A stretch of DNA of 64,000 bases, taken from positions 248,001 to 312,000 of the forward strand of contig NZ_BJLY01000001.1 of the NCBI RefSeq assembly GCF_006538885.1, in the 5' to 3' direction. How positions within the stretch are numbered: position 1 is the first letter of the stretch; the number at the start of each line of letters is the position of its first letter. The position numbers were made by a program, and so were the translations under genes. The notes under the pieces are model-generated. The model was not told the DNA's origin, searched no databases, and worked only from the letters and a program-made list of their open reading frames with translations. Origin of the DNA: Gluconobacter roseus NBRC 3990. Lineage in GTDB: Bacteria > Pseudomonadota > Alphaproteobacteria > Acetobacterales > Acetobacteraceae. Below, in pieces: positions 51,444-59,614 of this stretch.

Positions 51444-52498
51444 GCGGGACGATACCCCTGACTGTCGTTGTCGTCGATGATTCGCTGACTACGCGTGCCC
51501 TGATCACGGCCGCACTCAAACGTGACGGCCGGGTCAAAGTTGTGGGAACGGCCAGCACGCCTTTTGAGGCGCGGGACCTGATCGTGCGTTTAAATCCGGA
51601 TGTGCTCACGCTCGATTTCGAAATGCCGTCCATGAACGGGCTGCAGTTTCTTGAGAAGATCATGAGGTTGCGCCCGATGCCGGTCGTGATGGTGTCGGGT
51701 CATCTGGCCAGTCGAAAAGGGCTGGTTGAACAGGCGCTCCGGATGGGGGCAGCCGAATGGTATTCGAAAGTGGCCCCTGAGGGCGGGACGGATCCGTTTG
51801 CAGGGCTGGGCGATGCGATTGTTCGGGCGGCAGACACGAAATCGCTGCCTCCCGTCGCAGTGGTGAGTCCGGAAGACAGGACCGTTGCTGTCGCGAAAAC
51901 CGGTGTGGTTGTCGGAATTGGTGCATCGACTGGAGGGGTGGAAGCCCTGACGGAAGTCCTGGAGCATTTCCCCGAGGACTGCCCGGCGACGGTCATCGTC
52001 CAGCATATGCCCCGGCAGTTTTCGGAGAGCTTTGCCCGTCGTCTGAACCGGATCGTAAAGCCTGAGGTCAGACTGGCCGAGGACGGCGATGTTCTGCAGG
52101 CGGGTCGGGTTTATGTCGCATCAGGTGGGGAGCGCCATCTGCGCGTCAGGCCGGGAGCCCGGCGTGGCGAGTATATCTGCCAGCTGATTGCTGCGCCGCC
52201 CGTCAATGGTCATCGGCCATCGGTGGACGAACTTTTTTATTCTCTGGCCAAGACGGTCGGAAAGAATGCTGTGGGAGTGATCCTGACCGGGATGGAATGT
52301 GACGGGGCGCAGGGGCTTTTGGCCATGCGGCATGCCGGTGCATCCACGATCGGTCAGGACCGGGCCAGTTCGGTCATCTACGGCATGCCAAGAGCTGCGT
52401 TCGAACTGGGTGCGGTCGAAACGCAGCTTCCCCTTTCCGCCATTGGCCAGGCCATTCTCAATCGGTGTGAACGCCGTTCTCTGGAGACGTACCCATGA
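51440..52498 (+). CDS. cheB: Chemotaxis methylesterase CheB
   Basis: 352 residues. Receiver domain with D59 (VLTLDFEMPSMNG), linker, then esterase domain with catalytic triad S163 (GIGASTGGVEAL), H189 (VIVQHMPRQFSESFA) and D288 (TGMECDGAQGL). TTG start 51440 overlaps the cheR stop (TTGA). Removes methyl groups and deamidates receptors. Confidence 0.95.
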   Translation: MSGTIPLTVVVVDDSLTTRALITAALKRDGRVKVVGTASTPFEARDLIVRLNPDVLTLDFEMPSMNGLQFLEKIMRLRPMPVVMVSGHLASRKGLVEQALRMGAAEWYSKVAPEGGTDPFAGLGDAIVRAADTKSLPPVAVVSPEDRTVAVAKTGVVVGIGASTGGVEALTEVLEHFPEDCPATVIVQHMPRQFSESFARRLNRIVKPEVRLAEDGDVLQAGRVYVASGGERHLRVRPGARRGEYICQLIAAPPVNGHRPSVDELFYSLAKTVGKNAVGVILTGMECDGAQGLLAMRHAGASTIGQDRASSVIYGMPRAAFELGAVETQLPLSAIGQAILNRCERRSLETYP

Positions 52499-52890
52499 TT
52501 TCCGCATCTTCCATGTCTGTTCTTCTGGTCGACGATCAGACATCCATTCGCTCGATCCTGCGGAACACGCTTGTCCAGATCGGGTTTGCCCAGATCGCCG
52601 GGGTTCGGAACGGGGTCGAAGCTCTGGAACATCTCAAGAGCAATCCGGTCCACCTGATCATTTCCGATTTCAATATGCCGGATATGGATGGGCTTGAGCT
52701 GCTCAAGGCCGTCAGGGGCAATCCGCATACTGCAAAGACAGGTTTCATTATGCTGACCGGACAGGCCAGCAAGGATCTGGTGCAGCAGGCGATTGCAGAA
52801 GGGGTGAACAATTTCCTTGCTAAACCTTTTACGGCCAGCTCGCTCAAATCCCGTATTGAAGCCGTTTTCGGGCCGATCTGCAGTGCCTGA
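52495..52890 (+). CDS. Second CheY-type response regulator
   Basis: 131 residues. Receiver domain with D13-D14, phosphoacceptor D58 (LIISDFNMPDMDG), Thr in MLTGQ and Lys in LAKPF. A short N-terminal extension (MISASSM) precedes the fold. Overlaps cheB by four bases and the following gene by eight. Either the motor-binding CheY or the phosphate sink of the pair. Confidence 0.9.
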   Translation: MISASSMSVLLVDDQTSIRSILRNTLVQIGFAQIAGVRNGVEALEHLKSNPVHLIISDFNMPDMDGLELLKAVRGNPHTAKTGFIMLTGQASKDLVQQAIAEGVNNFLAKPFTASSLKSRIEAVFGPICSA

Positions 52891-53221
52891 GGTACCGGAT
52901 ACTCTCTCGTTAAGTCAGGTTCTGGACGGGATGGGCGTTCAGCTTGCCGTAAGTCTTCAGGACCTGCGCAGGCTGGAAGCAGTCTGTCTGGAGATGTTGC
53001 CTGCTGAAAACAGGTCAGAGCTTCAGGGCTTTGACCGGATCATGCAGGTTCTGGGACAGCTGGCGCAGGGTTGCGAGAAGCTCAGTCTCGAAAGTGGCGT
53101 GAAGGACCTCCATGTTGGACGGCGCATTGTGGATGAACTGACACTTGAAGAGATGCGTCAGCGTTTGGTGGGGCAGACTTCCCGGTCCTGTGTTGAGCCG
53201 GGAGATGTGGAGCTCTTCTGA
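52883..53221 (+). CDS. Small helical che-operon protein, possible CheZ-like phosphatase
   Basis: 112 residues from GTG 52883. Predicted mainly helical. A D51-R-I-M-Q55 segment (GFDRIMQVLGQLAQGCEKL) has the D-x3-Q spacing of the CheZ catalytic Asp/Gln, and the tail EPGDVELF is acidic then hydrophobic, like the CheY-binding C-terminal peptide of CheZ. It directly follows the second CheY, overlapping it by eight bases. No classical CheZ exists in the operon. Assignment is an inference from motifs and position only. Confidence 0.45.
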   Translation: MPEVPDTLSLSQVLDGMGVQLAVSLQDLRRLEAVCLEMLPAENRSELQGFDRIMQVLGQLAQGCEKLSLESGVKDLHVGRRIVDELTLEEMRQRLVGQTSRSCVEPGDVELF

Positions 53222-53243
53222 CGGTGCAGCGAAGCGCCGTCAG
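53218..53243. terminator. Hairpin at the end of the che operon
   Basis: CTGACGGTGC (53218-53227) pairs with GCGCCGTCAG (53234-53243), one G-U pair, loop of six. It includes the stop codons of both convergent genes. No T-run follows, so it is a weak terminator candidate. Confidence 0.4.
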
Positions 53244-53635
53244 CTTGGCTGGCTGGCATCGTGGGGATTGGAGCGGATCATGGTGCGCTGTTTCTGCAGG
53301 CCGCGAATGATCTGCTCGACATCCTGCGGGCCGAACACAACGCCGACCGGTCCATAGGCCGGATGCTGGAAGGCCAGCATGGAGCCTTCGGTCAGGGCGT
53401 CGATCTGCAGGGCCCAGTTTGTCGTATAGACAGGGGTAAAGCGTGCCCCCTCAATCGGTGGGGGCGGGCGTTTTTCGACAAGGCTGGCATGGGCCAGACC
53501 GAGACTGGTGATCAGCTGGGAGAGCTGGGCTTCGTCTAGGGAAAGGCTTCCCGAGACACCACTGCCTTCGAGAAAAGTCAGGACGACGGTTTTGCCGTCT
53601 TCTGCGCGTGTGACCTGCATGCGTGGCGCTGTCAT
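53240..53635 (-). CDS. Conserved hypothetical protein, 131 residues
   Basis: Start ATG 53635 with GGAG nine bases before. Strand-rich: MQVTRAEDGKTVVLTFLEGSGVSGSLSLDEAQLSQLITSLGLAHASLVEKRPPPPIEG, then FTPVYTTNWALQIDALTEGSMLAFQHPAYGPVGVVFGPQDVEQIIRGL. The GFxxxxPxxGPxGVxFxPxxVxxLxxxL-type end resembles small bacterial proteins of unknown function. No catalytic motif recognised. Divergent or unlinked to ispE, which is upstream on the same strand with 32 bases between. Confidence 0.55.
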   Translation of the reverse strand: MTAPRMQVTRAEDGKTVVLTFLEGSGVSGSLSLDEAQLSQLITSLGLAHASLVEKRPPPPIEGARFTPVYTTNWALQIDALTEGSMLAFQHPAYGPVGVVFGPQDVEQIIRGLQKQRTMIRSNPHDASQPS

Positions 53636-53667
53636 GATGTCCGACTCCCTGCTGTATTTTGTTGGGA

Positions 53668-54612
53668 TCAGGTAGAAGATCCAGTGTGGTGGAAACCGCC
53701 CGCCCATGTCCACCAACCCAGACGTGCGCTCTGTTCACTGAGGATGCGGGCGGCGTTGAGGGCGCTTTCAGGGTTCGGGAAAATGCCGAAGCATGTGGCG
53801 CCGGAGCCGCTCATGCGACTGAGCAGGCAGTCTGGAAGGCTTGCGATTGAGGCCAGGACCGTGCCGATCACGGGACACTGGGATAACGCCGGAGCCTGCA
53901 GATCGTTCGTGGTGGCGTTCAGATCGGCGACCATGTCCTGCGCGGTGCTCCAGCGTTCCGGAAGAAACGCCTCGGGGCGTTCGACAATGCCACCGCCTGC
54001 GGCAAAAGCCCGGAAGACATCCGGGGTCGAGACGCCGACGCCGGGATTGACCAGCAGCAGACCAGCGTCGGGCAGGATCGGGGCGGGGGCGAGGATTTCG
54101 CCGATACCCTGCATGCGGGTTGCACGCTGGGCGACGCAGACGGGGACGTCGGCACCCAGCTTTTCGGCAATCGGAAAAAGTGTCGCCTGATCGACATTCC
54201 ATTCCCGTGCCAGCAGGCGCAGTGTTGCAGCAGCGTCGGCCGAACCACCGCCGATCCCGGAAGAGACGGGAAGGTTTTTCTCCAGTTCCAACCGGAAATT
54301 TTCCGTCAGTCCGTTGAACGATGGGCTGGCCTGAACCTGAAGGGCGCGGGCGGCGCGGAGAACGAGGTTCTGGTCGTCTGCTTCCAGACCCTGTCCGAAT
54401 GGTCCGTTGATCGTGAGCGACATCGTGTCGCTGGGGCCAGCCAGCGTGACGTGGTCGGCTGCGCCTGCGAAAACGGCGAGGCTGTCGAGCAGATGGTAGC
54501 CATCGTCACGGCGGCCGGTGATGTGCAGGAACAGATTGATCTTGGCGTGGGCTGTGGCCTGTGCCGTGGTCTGGGTGGAAGCAGTGCTGGGCATCGTCTC
54601 TGAAAAGGTCAT
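53668..54612 (-). CDS. ispE: 4-diphosphocytidyl-2-C-methyl-D-erythritol kinase IspE
   Basis: 314 residues, GHMP kinase: [31 protein letters not shown]-binding [21 protein letters not shown], and C-terminal [18 protein letters not shown] isoprenoid pathway step in the cytoplasm. A longer N-terminus than E. coli IspE. Its ATG overlaps the stop of the TPR gene upstream (four bases). Confidence 0.95.
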   Translation of the reverse strand: MTFSETMPSTASTQTTAQATAHAKINLFLHITGRRDDGYHLLDSLAVFAGAADHVTLAGPSDTMSLTINGPFGQGLEADDQNLVLRAARALQVQASPSFNGLTENFRLELEKNLPVSSGIGGGSADAAATLRLLAREWNVDQATLFPIAEKLGADVPVCVAQRATRMQGIGEILAPAPILPDAGLLLVNPGVGVSTPDVFRAFAAGGGIVERPEAFLPERWSTAQDMVADLNATTNDLQAPALSQCPVIGTVLASIASLPDCLLSRMSGSGATCFGIFPNPESALNAARILSEQSARLGWWTWAGGFHHTGSST

Positions 54613-56384
54613 TGTTTCTGTTCGAAAGCTGCGAGATGGGGACCGCCATTCTGGAGCGCCTGCATTAGAAGAGCGCGGTCCTGCGGCTGGGGACTATCGT
54701 CGAGAGCCTGGTTCCACTGGTCCTGTGCTTCGGTATGCCGTCCGAGATACCAATAAGCAACGCCAAGATGGTAGCCGATCTCGGCGTCGGTAGGGGCGTG
54801 TTCGGCAGCCTGCACGAGAATGGGCAGCGCGGTTTTGAGGTCTGCACGGTATTTCAGCAGGGCCCAGGCGTAGCTGTCCTGAATGGAGGCGTCAGCGGGC
54901 TGGAGATCGACGGCCTTCTTGAGCATGGCGAGGGCGTTCGCCTGATCGGCGTCGTGCTCGATATTGGCATAGCCGACGAAATTGAGAACTTCGGGCTGAT
55001 CCGGGGCAAGTTCGAGCGCATGCTTCATGTCATCCTGCACCATCGCCCAGTTGCCGCTCTCTTCCGCAGCCATCGCACGGCCCAGCAGGATGGGCCACAG
55101 GACTTCCTTGCGGGGCGGGGAGGCCTTGAGCGCGCGGGTATAGAGATCGATGGCCTCGGCATGTCTGCCACGCTGGTCTTCGACCTCGGCAAGCTGGATC
55201 AGGAACTCGGGATTGTCCGGGCGCAGGGTCAGGGCGCGATGCAGGGCATCAGCTTCCCGTTCCAGATCGCCTGAGCGCAGGGCGAGATTGACCCGTTCCT
55301 GCGCGGCCAGGGCAGCGAGGGGATCGGAGGCAGTGATGCCGTCCAGTTCCTTGAGGCCGCTGTCGATCTGGTTGGCTTCGCGGAAGGTGTCGGCCAGGAA
55401 GATACGCGCGATTGTCAGGCTGGGGTCGAGAAAAATGGCCTGTTGCAGGGCGATGATGGCCGGGTCCCGGGGGATGCCGTCCTGCTGGATGGCGTCCGTG
55501 ACCATCAGGGCGATCTGCAGATTGAGAATGGCGCCGCCAAGGGCCGGGGTGGGAGCCTTGAAGTGTGGCAGGGCCTGCTGGAGCGGACCGATGACGAGGG
55601 ACGCCAGCGGGGACGTCACCCCAAGAGCGGCGATGGTGTCACTGGCCTCCTTGTGGTGACCGTGTCGTTCAAGCCAGCCGCCATAAAGCTGCGCGTACAG
55701 GATCTGGAGCGTCAGCGGATCACCGGACGCATTTCCCGTGCGGTGATAGAGCTGTCCTGCGAGCTGCGGTGTGGGGAGGCGCTCGGCGACCATGGCGGCG
55801 TGCAGAAGATAGAGTCTGCGGGTCGCGGGCTGGGCGGCGGCCTGTGCGAGCAGGTTCAGGGCCTTGTCGGTGTGTCCTTCGGCCGCGAGGCTCCAGGCCA
55901 TGAGAGCGGGGGCCGAGATCGCGACGAGGGGACCGTGATGGGGATTGCGGGTCAGGATGCGGCGCATCTCGGCCCAGTCCTGCCGGGAGAAGGCGTCCTG
56001 CGCGAGAATGAGCGTACCGATATCGCTGCCGGAGTCGTGGTCCGGGAGTGCATTGGCCAGTTTGACGGCCTCGGCCTGCTGACCGGCCATTGCGGCATAG
56101 CGCAATGCGTCCTGCTGCAACCGAAGATTGTGCGGGGCGAGTGGCAGAGCGTGGGAGAGAGCCAGATTGGCAGCCGGGACGTCGCCGCGCTCCATCATGA
56201 CGGTGGCGGCCATCATCCAGCCGGTCAGGGAGTGCTCCGGATTGACGGCTGGCAGCAGGGCAGGCGGAACGGCGGCCACAGCGGCTCCCGTCAGGCAGCT
56301 GCCCAGCGCAAGAGCGGGAAGCGCCAGACGGAGCGGACGGGAAAAATCCTCGAATGATCTGGGCCAGCCGCGTGTGATCTGCAT
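54609..56384 (-). CDS. Exported TPR-repeat protein
   Basis: 591 residues. N-terminal signal-like segment ([21 protein letters not shown]), then successive tetratricopeptide helices, clearest at the C-terminus ([97 protein letters not shown]). Likely a periplasmic scaffold in envelope assembly. Position directly before ispE is widespread in alphaproteobacteria. Start ATG 56384 is preferred over an upstream TTG, although its ribosome site is weak. Confidence 0.85.
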   Translation of the reverse strand: MQITRGWPRSFEDFSRPLRLALPALALGSCLTGAAVAAVPPALLPAVNPEHSLTGWMMAATVMMERGDVPAANLALSHALPLAPHNLRLQQDALRYAAMAGQQAEAVKLANALPDHDSGSDIGTLILAQDAFSRQDWAEMRRILTRNPHHGPLVAISAPALMAWSLAAEGHTDKALNLLAQAAAQPATRRLYLLHAAMVAERLPTPQLAGQLYHRTGNASGDPLTLQILYAQLYGGWLERHGHHKEASDTIAALGVTSPLASLVIGPLQQALPHFKAPTPALGGAILNLQIALMVTDAIQQDGIPRDPAIIALQQAIFLDPSLTIARIFLADTFREANQIDSGLKELDGITASDPLAALAAQERVNLALRSGDLEREADALHRALTLRPDNPEFLIQLAEVEDQRGRHAEAIDLYTRALKASPPRKEVLWPILLGRAMAAEESGNWAMVQDDMKHALELAPDQPEVLNFVGYANIEHDADQANALAMLKKAVDLQPADASIQDSYAWALLKYRADLKTALPILVQAAEHAPTDAEIGYHLGVAYWYLGRHTEAQDQWNQALDDSPQPQDRALLMQALQNGGPHLAAFEQKQ

Positions 56385-56483
56385 AATGGACGAAACTCTA
56401 GCCCTCTTGGCCCCCCACGCCAACTGGCATCCCTTTCGGGAGCCTGTGACGGAGGGGCGGGAGGCAACCAGAACGGATAGACC

Positions 56484-57326
56484 ATGACGCCCCAGCCAGT
56501 CGTGAGCCGGGCCGAACTGCTGGCCGCGCTCCAGCTACAGTATGAATGGGGAGCCGACGAGGCTCTGTGCGAACTGCCGGTGGACCGCCTTTCCGAGGCG
56601 CCGCCGCAGCTGCCTCCACGCATGGGGGATGCACAGGAAGCGTCTGCTCGGGGTTCGCAGGATGTGGCTGCGGGGCAGGGGGGCAGGCGTCCAGCCGTGG
56701 CGAGAACGGGAGGCGCATCGACAACGGCGGCCCGTCTGCGTGCAGTGGAAGAAGCGACTGATCTTCCGACGTTGATGAAGTTGACGGAGGCGCCTGACGA
56801 TCTGTTTCTGGCCCGGACCGCGACGCATCGGCTGGAGCCAGTCTTTGTGGAGAACGCGCCTTTTATGCTGATCGGTGAGGCTCCGGATGCGGATGAAGAC
56901 CGCTCAGGGACGCTTTTTGCAGGGGAAGCGGGCACGCTGCTGGAAAAGATGCTGCGTTCGGTCGGGATGGATCGGGGGCAGATCTCGATGGCGCCGGCTC
57001 TGCCCTGGCGTCCTCCGGGTGGGCGCACGCCGAGTGATACGGAGATGCAGGCCTGTCATCCGCTGCTGCTGCGGACAATTGCCCTGTGTCGGCCGCGCTA
57101 TCTGGTGACGATGGGTGTGACGCCGCTGAAGATGCTGCTGGGGCCGGATGCGGCTGTCGGACGGTTGCGGGGGAAGTGGACGGAGGTTCCGGTTCCCGGG
57201 CTTGCGACTCCGGTACCGCTCCTGCCGATGCGGCATCCGCTTCAGCTGCGGGCAAGTGCGGCTGCACGGCGGAATGCCTGGCAGGATCTCCTGATTTTGA
57301 TGGAGAAACTCCATCCGGGAGAATGA
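56484..57326 (+). CDS. Family-4-like uracil-DNA glycosylase lacking Fe-S cysteines
   Basis: 280 residues. The core LIGEAPDADEDRSGTLFAGEAGTLLEKMLRSVG and PALPWRPPGGRTPSDTEMQACHPLLLRTIALCRPRYLVTMGVTPLKMLLG follow the family 4 UDG fold. At the place of the first Cys pair of the 4Fe-4S cluster (C-x2-C-PL) it reads KLTEAPDDLFLARTATH instead. The first 100 residues are variable and Ala/Gly-rich. It may bind or excise uracil without a cluster, or be inactive. Start ATG 56484, after AACGGATAGACC, is divergent from the TPR gene. Confidence 0.8.
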   Translation: MTPQPVVSRAELLAALQLQYEWGADEALCELPVDRLSEAPPQLPPRMGDAQEASARGSQDVAAGQGGRRPAVARTGGASTTAARLRAVEEATDLPTLMKLTEAPDDLFLARTATHRLEPVFVENAPFMLIGEAPDADEDRSGTLFAGEAGTLLEKMLRSVGMDRGQISMAPALPWRPPGGRTPSDTEMQACHPLLLRTIALCRPRYLVTMGVTPLKMLLGPDAAVGRLRGKWTEVPVPGLATPVPLLPMRHPLQLRASAAARRNAWQDLLILMEKLHPGE

Positions 57327-57508
57327 GGACCAATCGGGTACAAATCCTGGCGTTAAAAAACTTCGAGAAAACGTAAAAAAACGCGCGAAGACAGGTGTTT
57401 GCCACTGGATTGTTTTGGGGTTGGGTTATATCATTGCCCAGTCCAAGGATGTGCGAAACTTAACAAGTTCTTGCCAATCGTATGCAAAGCAGGTAGCAAC
57501 CCGCTGCT

Positions 57509-59473
57509 ATGCGAAGGATACCCCCTTTCATTTCAGGCAGTACCGCACGGGCAATGCTCGTCAGCGTGCTGATTCTGGCTGGCGGCTCACTGTCGGCAGC
57601 GCGTGCGGAGAGCACACGAAACCTCCCTCCCCAGCCGGAGCGGGTGGGGGATGAAACCGCTTTTGCCGAAGCCCGTCCCGCCCTTGGTGGCGATGGCGTC
57701 GTCTCGCTGCCTCATCCACTGACTGCGGCCATGGCCAGCCGTTACCGGCTGATCTTTCAGGCCCAGCGGGAGGGTAATGCCCGTATCGTTCAGGACCAGA
57801 TGCGTCTGGTGACGGATCATGTCCTGCTGTCGGATGTGCTGGCCGAGCGTTATCTGGCGCCGGGCGCGCATCCGGCTGCCGAACAGCTCCGGTCATGGCT
57901 TCATGACTATGCTTCCCAACCCGATGCGGCGAATATTCAGGCGTTGCTTCTGAAGGTTGCGCTTCCGGGGACGGTGCAGCCGCAGTCCTTCATTCGGCCG
58001 CTCGCGCCTGATGCGCGGGCTGATGATGTAAAGGGAACGTCTGCACCGGCCGATCCGCTGATGCATGCCTTTGCACGCAATCCGCTGCTGGACCGGACAG
58101 TTCAGGAGCGGGTGCAGACAGGCGTGCGTGGTGCGGAAAGTGCGCTGCATCTTGTGGATATTACGCCGGGAATGACGGCGCCTTATGCGGCCCAGCTTTA
58201 CGGCGAGGTCGCGCTTGGTCTGCTGTCACAGGGCGAGACGCTTCTGGCTCTGCGGCAGGGCAGTGCAGGATTCAGTCGTGGGAACAGCCAGGTGGGCCTG
58301 CCGGCCTATGTGGCCGGGCTTGCGGCCTGGCGCGAGGGCCATATCGAGGCGGCTTACGATCTGTTCCAGTCTGCGGCCAATGCTCCTGTTACGGCAATCG
58401 AGCTTCGTGCGGCGGCTGCCTTCTGGGCGGCACGTGCCGAGGGCCGTCGTCATGACATGACGGGATATGTGAAGTGGCTGCATCGCGCTGCCATCCATCA
58501 CGAGACATTCTACGGTATTCTGGCGGCCCAGACGCTTGAGCTTGGGCGTCATGGGCATGCACGTCTGCCGGATGGCGGCGTAGAGGTCACGCTGCATGAT
58601 CCCGTACCTGTCCTTGCGGAAATCGATGTCGAGGCTGTGGGCGCCCTTCCGCAGGGGCGTCAGCTTTATGCGCTGCTGCAGGTTGGCGAGCGGATGCGGG
58701 CCGAGAACCTGATCCGTCGCATGTGGATGGATGTTGCGGCTGACAGTGCGCGGTCCCGTTCCCTTCAGCTTGTGGCTCAGGCCGCGGGTTATGAGGATCT
58801 GTCCGAACAGCTCGCCTCTCTCATCATGCATCAGGAAGCGCAGGTGACGAAGCCGACGCCGCTTCCCCTGCCGTCCCTGAAGCCCACCCATGGCTTCCGG
58901 ATGAATCCGGCGCTGGTTTATGCCCTGACGCGGGTTGAATCCAATTTCGATCCATCCGCGACTTCGGGGGCTGGTGCCCATGGTCTCATGCAGATCCGTC
59001 CCGTCACGGCCAGTTTCGTCACCACATCGCACATGACGTATGACGCGCATGGTGTGGCAGTGATCCCGGTGGCGCCGGATATGGTCAACCGTCTGCATAA
59101 CCCATCCTCCAATCTGGAGATCGGTCAGCTTTACGTCCTGTATCTGGCGACACAGTCGAGCCGGGTTGCAGCTGTCCGTCCGCCTGAGGGTGGGGATCTC
59201 GTGCGGGTTCTGGCGTCCTATAACGCAGGACCTGGGGCCATTGCCCGTTGGGAAGGCGCGCAGAAGGCGGATATGCATGATCCACTGTTCTTCATGGAGA
59301 CGCTCCCCAATGGTGAGACGCGTGATTATGTCCATCGCGCGCTGACCTACACCTGGCTTTATGCGCGTCGTATGGGGCTGCCCTCTCCATCGCTGAAGGC
59401 GCTGACGCGGTCTGAGTGGCCGTCTTTCAGGGAAGAACAGGCCATGGCGCATGAGCGTATGGCGCTGAACTGA
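57509..59473 (+). CDS. Lytic transglycosylase (SLT family)
   Basis: 654 residues. N-terminal signal region (TARAMLVSVLILAGGSLSAARA), a long alpha-superhelical region of TPR-like repeats, then a C-terminal SLT lysozyme-like domain with catalytic E477 (YALTRVESNFDPSATSGAGAHGLMQIRPVTASF) and GDLVRVLASYNAGPGAIARW. Cleaves peptidoglycan glycan strands in the periplasm, Slt70-like. Strong terminator follows. Intact. Confidence 0.92.
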   Translation: MRRIPPFISGSTARAMLVSVLILAGGSLSAARAESTRNLPPQPERVGDETAFAEARPALGGDGVVSLPHPLTAAMASRYRLIFQAQREGNARIVQDQMRLVTDHVLLSDVLAERYLAPGAHPAAEQLRSWLHDYASQPDAANIQALLLKVALPGTVQPQSFIRPLAPDARADDVKGTSAPADPLMHAFARNPLLDRTVQERVQTGVRGAESALHLVDITPGMTAPYAAQLYGEVALGLLSQGETLLALRQGSAGFSRGNSQVGLPAYVAGLAAWREGHIEAAYDLFQSAANAPVTAIELRAAAAFWAARAEGRRHDMTGYVKWLHRAAIHHETFYGILAAQTLELGRHGHARLPDGGVEVTLHDPVPVLAEIDVEAVGALPQGRQLYALLQVGERMRAENLIRRMWMDVAADSARSRSLQLVAQAAGYEDLSEQLASLIMHQEAQVTKPTPLPLPSLKPTHGFRMNPALVYALTRVESNFDPSATSGAGAHGLMQIRPVTASFVTTSHMTYDAHGVAVIPVAPDMVNRLHNPSSNLEIGQLYVLYLATQSSRVAAVRPPEGGDLVRVLASYNAGPGAIARWEGAQKADMHDPLFFMETLPNGETRDYVHRALTYTWLYARRMGLPSPSLKALTRSEWPSFREEQAMAHERMALN

Positions 59474-59490
59474 AGTCTCAGAGTCAAAGA

Positions 59491-59518
59491 AGCCCCGGTT
59501 CAGGCCGGGGCTTTTTTT
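59491..59518 (+). terminator. Rho-independent terminator after the transglycosylase
   Basis: AGCCCCGG (59491-59498), loop TTCAGG, CCGGGGCT (59505-59512), seven T in a row. Confidence 0.9.
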
Positions 59519-59614
59519 GTTCTGAAGATTTAAGGCTGTCTGAAAAACTGTGGATCCGCTCACAAGTGGCGAAAGCTGTTGTGAGCGGAACCGGTAGGAG
59601 TCTTTTCTGAAGCA

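Noticed and set aside
58226-59563. Long minus-strand open frame antisense to the lytic transglycosylase
   Set aside because: Arg/His-rich composition with no domain; the SLT domain on the other strand is unmistakable.
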